Below, one piece after another: positions 61,355 to 64,000 of a stretch of DNA of 64,000 bases. Under the pieces are notes generated by a model, which worked only from the letters and a program-made list of their open reading frames with translations, was not told the DNA's origin and ran no database searches. The stretch covers positions 124,001 through 188,000 of the forward strand of contig JAFEDR010000010.1 in assembly GCA_018241525.1 (NCBI GenBank), written 5' to 3'. This DNA is from Pseudomonadota bacterium. GTDB lineage: Bacteria; Pseudomonadota; Gammaproteobacteria; Steroidobacterales; Steroidobacteraceae. Numbering within the stretch: position 1 is the stretch's first letter; each line of letters starts with the position of its first letter. A program made the position numbers and the translations under genes.

Positions 61355-61798
61355 CTACTTGCCGGCGGTCGCGTCCATGTCGCGGGCGCTGATGTCGGCA
61401 TCGAGGCCGCTGCCGCCCGGCTGGCCGTCGGCGCCGAGCGAGAGCAGGTCGTAGGGCGTGCCGTTCGTGCCGGGGGACACGTACACATAGTCATGGCCCC
61501 ACGGGTCCTTCTGCAGCTGCTTGACGTAGCCCTCGGGACGCCAGTTCTTCAGGTTCGGGTCGTTCGGCCGGTGGACCAGCGCGTCGAGCCCCTGCTCGGT
61601 GCTCGGGTAGCGGAAGTTGTCCATCCGGTAGAGGTCGAGCGCGCTCTCGTAGAGCCGCAGGTCGTTCTTCGCCTTGGTGACGCGCGCCTCGTCGATGCGG
61701 CCGAGGATCTGCGGCGCGACCAGCGTGCCCAGGATCGCGAGGATCACGACCACGACCATGATCTCGATCAGCGTGAAGCCGCGCGCGCGCATCCGCAT
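61355..61798 (-). CDS. gspG: Type II secretion major pseudopilin GspG
   Basis: A 147-residue major pseudopilin that builds the secretion pseudopilus. Leader MRMRARG, then FTLIEIMVVVVILAILGTLVAPQILGR with Glu5. The conserved GspG domain follows: YRMDNFRYPSTEQGLDALVHRP, YVKQLQKDPWGHDYVYVSPG and the calcium-loop LLSLGADGQPGGSGLDADI. It is the first gene of the leftward gspG-N operon. gspC, D, E and F are not in the window. Confidence 0.96.
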   Translation of the reverse strand: MRMRARGFTLIEIMVVVVILAILGTLVAPQILGRIDEARVTKAKNDLRLYESALDLYRMDNFRYPSTEQGLDALVHRPNDPNLKNWRPEGYVKQLQKDPWGHDYVYVSPGTNGTPYDLLSLGADGQPGGSGLDADISARDMDATAGK

Positions 61799-61842
61799 GG
61801 ACTAGACTCCGTCGCGCCGGGACCCGCCGGCCGCGCCCATCG

Positions 61843-61851
61843 ATGATAACA
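61843..61851 (-). promoter_or_regulatory. Extended -10 element for gspG-N
   Basis: The minus strand reads TGTTATCAT (TG-N-TATCAT) 45 bases before the gspG ATG, in the 69-base gap to the divergent rhombosortase gene. No strong -35 is visible, as is common with extended -10 promoters. Confidence 0.45.
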
Positions 61852-61867
61852 GAAGGGGTTTGCGCCT

Positions 61868-62464
61868 TTGACCGAGCGCGCCGCGGCGAAGTTCCGGTCG
61901 ATCCGTGACCGCGGTCTCATCGGGCTCGCCGCGTTCGCGGCGCTGCTGGTGGCGCTGTCGCTCGGCGGCGACGCGCTCGTCGCACGACTGCGCTACGAGC
62001 GTGCGGCGATCGCCGCCGGCGAGGCGTGGCGGCTCTTGACCGGGCAGCTCGTGCACCACGATGCGCGCCACCTCGCGCTCAACCTCGCCGGGCTCGCGTT
62101 GCTGTGGCTGTTGTACGCCCGCGATGCGCGGCCGCGCGAGTGGGCGGTCGTCGGGCTCGCCTCGGCGCTCGCGGTCGGCGGGCTGCTCTACCTGCTCGAG
62201 CCGCAGATCGCCTGGTACCTCGGGCTCTCGGGCGTGCTGCACGGCGGCTGGGCAGCCGCGACCGTGTTCGGACGCCGGCGCTGGCCGCTCGAGGCAAACG
62301 TGTCGGCGCTGCTGCTCGCCGGCAAGCTGGTGCTCGAGCGCTTCGGCTCGCTCGGCGCCGCGCTCGACCCGGGCCTGCCGGTGATCACCGTGGCGCACCT
62401 CTACGGCGCGCTCGGCGGGCTCGCGGCGGCGCTCGCGCTCGCGCGCCGGCGGGCATCGCTATAA
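61868..62464 (+). CDS. rrtA: Rhombosortase (rhomboid-family protease)
   Basis: A 198-residue intramembrane serine protease of about six helices. Catalytic Ser121 is in YLGLSGVLHGGW and His177 is in TVAHLYGALGG. The HHDARHLALNLAGLALLW segment (about residues 63-80) is the usual rhomboid loop before the Ser helix. Its small size, GxSGxLHG form and position next to type II secretion genes fit rhombosortases, which cleave GlyGly-CTERM tails of type II-secreted proteins. The start is a TTG with AGAAGGGG upstream. No GlyGly-CTERM target is encoded in the window. A plain rhomboid protease is the alternative. Confidence 0.8.
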   Translation: MTERAAAKFRSIRDRGLIGLAAFAALLVALSLGGDALVARLRYERAAIAAGEAWRLLTGQLVHHDARHLALNLAGLALLWLLYARDARPREWAVVGLASALAVGGLLYLLEPQIAWYLGLSGVLHGGWAAATVFGRRRWPLEANVSALLLAGKLVLERFGSLGAALDPGLPVITVAHLYGALGGLAAALALARRRASL

Positions 62465-62465
62465 T
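62460..62465 (+). promoter_or_regulatory. Perfect -10 element for fabD-fabG
   Basis: TATAAT spanning the rrtA stop, 22 bases before the fabD ATG. The expected -35 region lies inside rrtA and is GC-rich with no match. Confidence 0.5.
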
Positions 62466-62487
62466 CCCGGCCCTCGAGGGGAGGGGG

Positions 62488-63420
62488 ATGCCGATGACGC
62501 TCGCGGTCGTGTTTCCGGGTCAGGGCTCGCAGTCGGTCGGCATGCTCGGCGAGCTCGCCGCGTCCGAGCCCGTCGTCGGCGCGACCTTCGCCGAGGCGTC
62601 CGCCGTGCTCGGCTACGACCTGTGGCGGCTGGTCTGCGAGGGCCCGAAGGACGAGCTCGACCAGACCGAGCGCACCCAGCCGGCGATGCTCGCGGCCGGC
62701 ATCGCGGTCTGGCGCGCGCTGCGCGCGCGCGGCCTGCCGGACCCGGCGGTGCTCGCCGGCCACTCGCTCGGCGAGATCAGCGCGCTGGTCGCCGCCGAGG
62801 CGATCGGCTTCGGCGATGCGATCGGGCTCGTGCAGTACCGCGGCCGCGTGATGCAGGAGGCGGTGCCGGCGGCGCAGGGCGCGATGGCCGCGATCCTCGG
62901 CCTCGAGGACGCCGAGGTCGAGGCGGCCTGCGCCGAGGCCGCGGCCGGCGAGGTCGTGGAGCCCGTCAACTACAACACCCCCGGCCAGCTGGTGATCGCC
63001 GGCCACGCCGCGGCGGTGGCGCGCGCGGTCGAGCTCGCCAAGGCGCGCGGCGCGAAGATCGCGAAGCTGCTCGCGGTCAGCGTGCCGGCGCACAGCTCGC
63101 TGCTGAAGGCGGCCGGCGAGCGGCTGCGCGAGCGCTTCGAGAGCGTGCCGGTGGCGGTGCCGCGCTGGCCGGTGTACGCGATGGGCCTCGGACGGCACGA
63201 TTCGCCGGCGGCGATCCGCCGCCAGGTGGTGGCCCAGCTGTCGAGCCCGGTGCGCTGGACCGACACGGTGCGCGACATCATCGCCCACGGCGCCACCCGG
63301 CTGGTCGAGTGCGGCCCGAACAAGGTGCTGACCGGCATGAACCGGCGCATCGACAAGAACAAGGCGATCGCGATGCTCGCGGTCGAGGATCCGGCGAGCC
63401 TCGCCGCGGCGCTCGCCTGA
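62488..63420 (+). CDS. fabD: Malonyl-CoA-acyl carrier protein transacylase
   Basis: A 310-residue cytosolic enzyme that loads malonate onto acyl carrier protein for fatty-acid synthesis. The N-terminal FPGQGSQSVGML, nucleophile Ser93 in AGHSLGEISALVAA, the Arg in QYRGRVMQEAV and the catalytic His in SVPAHSSLL are all present. The C-terminal VECGPNKVLTGMNRRI is typical. Two ATGs (62488, 62494) are both served by the GAGGGGAGGGGG stretch; the first is used here. The usual upstream fabH and plsX are absent; rrtA is there instead. Confidence 0.95.
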   Translation: MPMTLAVVFPGQGSQSVGMLGELAASEPVVGATFAEASAVLGYDLWRLVCEGPKDELDQTERTQPAMLAAGIAVWRALRARGLPDPAVLAGHSLGEISALVAAEAIGFGDAIGLVQYRGRVMQEAVPAAQGAMAAILGLEDAEVEAACAEAAAGEVVEPVNYNTPGQLVIAGHAAAVARAVELAKARGAKIAKLLAVSVPAHSSLLKAAGERLRERFESVPVAVPRWPVYAMGLGRHDSPAAIRRQVVAQLSSPVRWTDTVRDIIAHGATRLVECGPNKVLTGMNRRIDKNKAIAMLAVEDPASLAAALA

Positions 63421-63430
63421 GGACACCCCG

Positions 63431-64000
63431 ATGACCGACTCCCCGTCCCTGAACTTCCGCCTCGAGGGCCAGGTGGCCCTCGTGACCGGCGCCTCGCGCG
63501 GCATCGGCCGGGCGATCCTGCACGCGCTCGCCCGCCAGGGCGCGACCGTGGTCGGCACGGCGACGAGCGCCGCCGGCGCCGCCGACATCGGCGCGGGCCT
63601 TGCGGCCGCGGGACTCGCAGGGCGCGGCCTCGTGCTCAACGTCGCGGACGCCGCGAGCGTCGAGGCGGCGCTCGCGGAGGTCGAGGGCCGCGAGGGCGCG
63701 GTGGGCATCCTGGTCAACAACGCCGGCATCACCCGCGACGGGCTGCTGATGCGGATGAAGCCGGAGGACTGGGAGGCGATCCTCAACACCAACCTGACCT
63801 CGGTGTACCGGCTGTCCAAGGCGGTGCTGCGCGGCATGATGAAGGCCCGCACCGGCCGCATCATCAGCATCGCCTCGGTGGTCGGCCTGACCGGCAACGC
63901 CGGGCAGACGAACTACGCGGCCGCCAAGGCCGGCATCGTCGGCTTCTCGAAGTCGCTCGCCCGCGAGGTCGCCTCGCGGAACATCACCTGCAACGTGGTC
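63431..64000 (+). CDS. fabG: 3-oxoacyl-ACP reductase (partial, runs off right edge)
   Basis: The first 190 codons of an NADPH-dependent short-chain dehydrogenase that reduces 3-oxoacyl-ACP. The frame is open to the window end. The Rossmann motif is VTGASRGIGRAI (about residues 19-30), NNAGITRDGLLMRM is FabG-like, the catalytic Ser is in IISIASVVGLTGN and the Tyr-Lys pair is in QTNYAAAKAGIVGF. E. coli FabG has 244 residues, so about 55-60 remain outside. It begins 10 bases after fabD, in the standard fabD-fabG order. Confidence 0.95.
   Translation, partial: MTDSPSLNFRLEGQVALVTGASRGIGRAILHALARQGATVVGTATSAAGAADIGAGLAAAGLAGRGLVLNVADAASVEAALAEVEGREGAVGILVNNAGITRDGLLMRMKPEDWEAILNTNLTSVYRLSKAVLRGMMKARTGRIISIASVVGLTGNAGQTNYAAAKAGIVGFSKSLAREVASRNITCNVV

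Overview
The window is about 64 kb of very GC-rich, densely packed bacterial chromosome. Gene content points to a gammaproteobacterium, probably in the Xanthomonadales/Steroidobacterales/Nevskiales neighbourhood. The evidence is a MetB very close to the enterobacterial form, an ilvC-leuACDB operon, a xanthomonad-style tonB-exbB-exbD-exbD cluster, and a type II secretion pseudopilin operon beside a rhombosortase gene. The lineage is inferred from gene families and order, not from a marker gene. No rRNA, tRNA, IS element, prophage or CRISPR array was seen.

Layout. 1-6.3 kb: end of metX, metB, a small outer-membrane barrel, an exported alkaline phosphatase and an exported prolyl oligopeptidase. 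6.3-8.8 kb: a two-component pair made of a periplasmic-TPR histidine kinase and a stand-alone receiver. 8.9-14.8 kb: a leftward ilvC-leuA-leuC-leuD-leuB operon with a leader that reads as a classical leucine attenuator. 14.8-19 kb: an M17 leucyl aminopeptidase, a DMT transporter and ilvD. 19-24.3 kb: TonB energy transducer, ExbB, two ExbDs, a terminator, then two tandem TPR paralogues. 24.3-27.8 kb: HMG-CoA lyase, a YXWGXW lipoprotein, a Prx5-type peroxiredoxin and NnrU. 28-29.8 kb: etfBA (leftward) with a good sigma-70 promoter and terminator, followed by a structured intergenic region that may encode a small RNA. 30.1-33.8 kb: a dipeptide/oligopeptide ABC transporter without a binding protein. 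33.9-37.6 kb: a cupin-like protein, a family III CoA transferase and an AlaA-type aminotransferase. 37.6-43.6 kb: an AddB/AddA-like nuclease-helicase pair. 43.6-43.9 kb: a small acetyltransferase.

The outstanding object is a single gene at 44147-56272 encoding an exported multiheme c-type cytochrome of about 4041 residues. I count 106 CXXCH heme sites plus one CX3CH. They are arranged as a 5-heme N-terminal cap, 13 tandem units of 267 or 269 residues with exactly seven CXXCH each, a decayed 14th unit, a Pro/Ala linker and a 6-heme C-terminal cap related to the N-terminal cap. The unit I checked residue by residue has exactly seven His outside the CXXCH motifs, which fits bis-His ligation of every heme and a long heme wire. 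Its stop codon overlaps that of gspN, the last gene of a convergent operon gspG-H-I-J-K-L-M-N (56.3-61.8 kb). Head-to-head with gspG is a rhombosortase gene. Secretion of the cytochrome by this system is a plausible but untested inference.

The window ends with fabD and the first 190 codons of fabG. Branched-chain amino-acid synthesis (ilvC, leuABCD, ilvD), methionine synthesis, fatty-acid synthesis and ETF are ordinary housekeeping functions. The cytochrome, the attenuator leader and the 29.85-29.98 kb transcript candidate are the parts worth a closer look.
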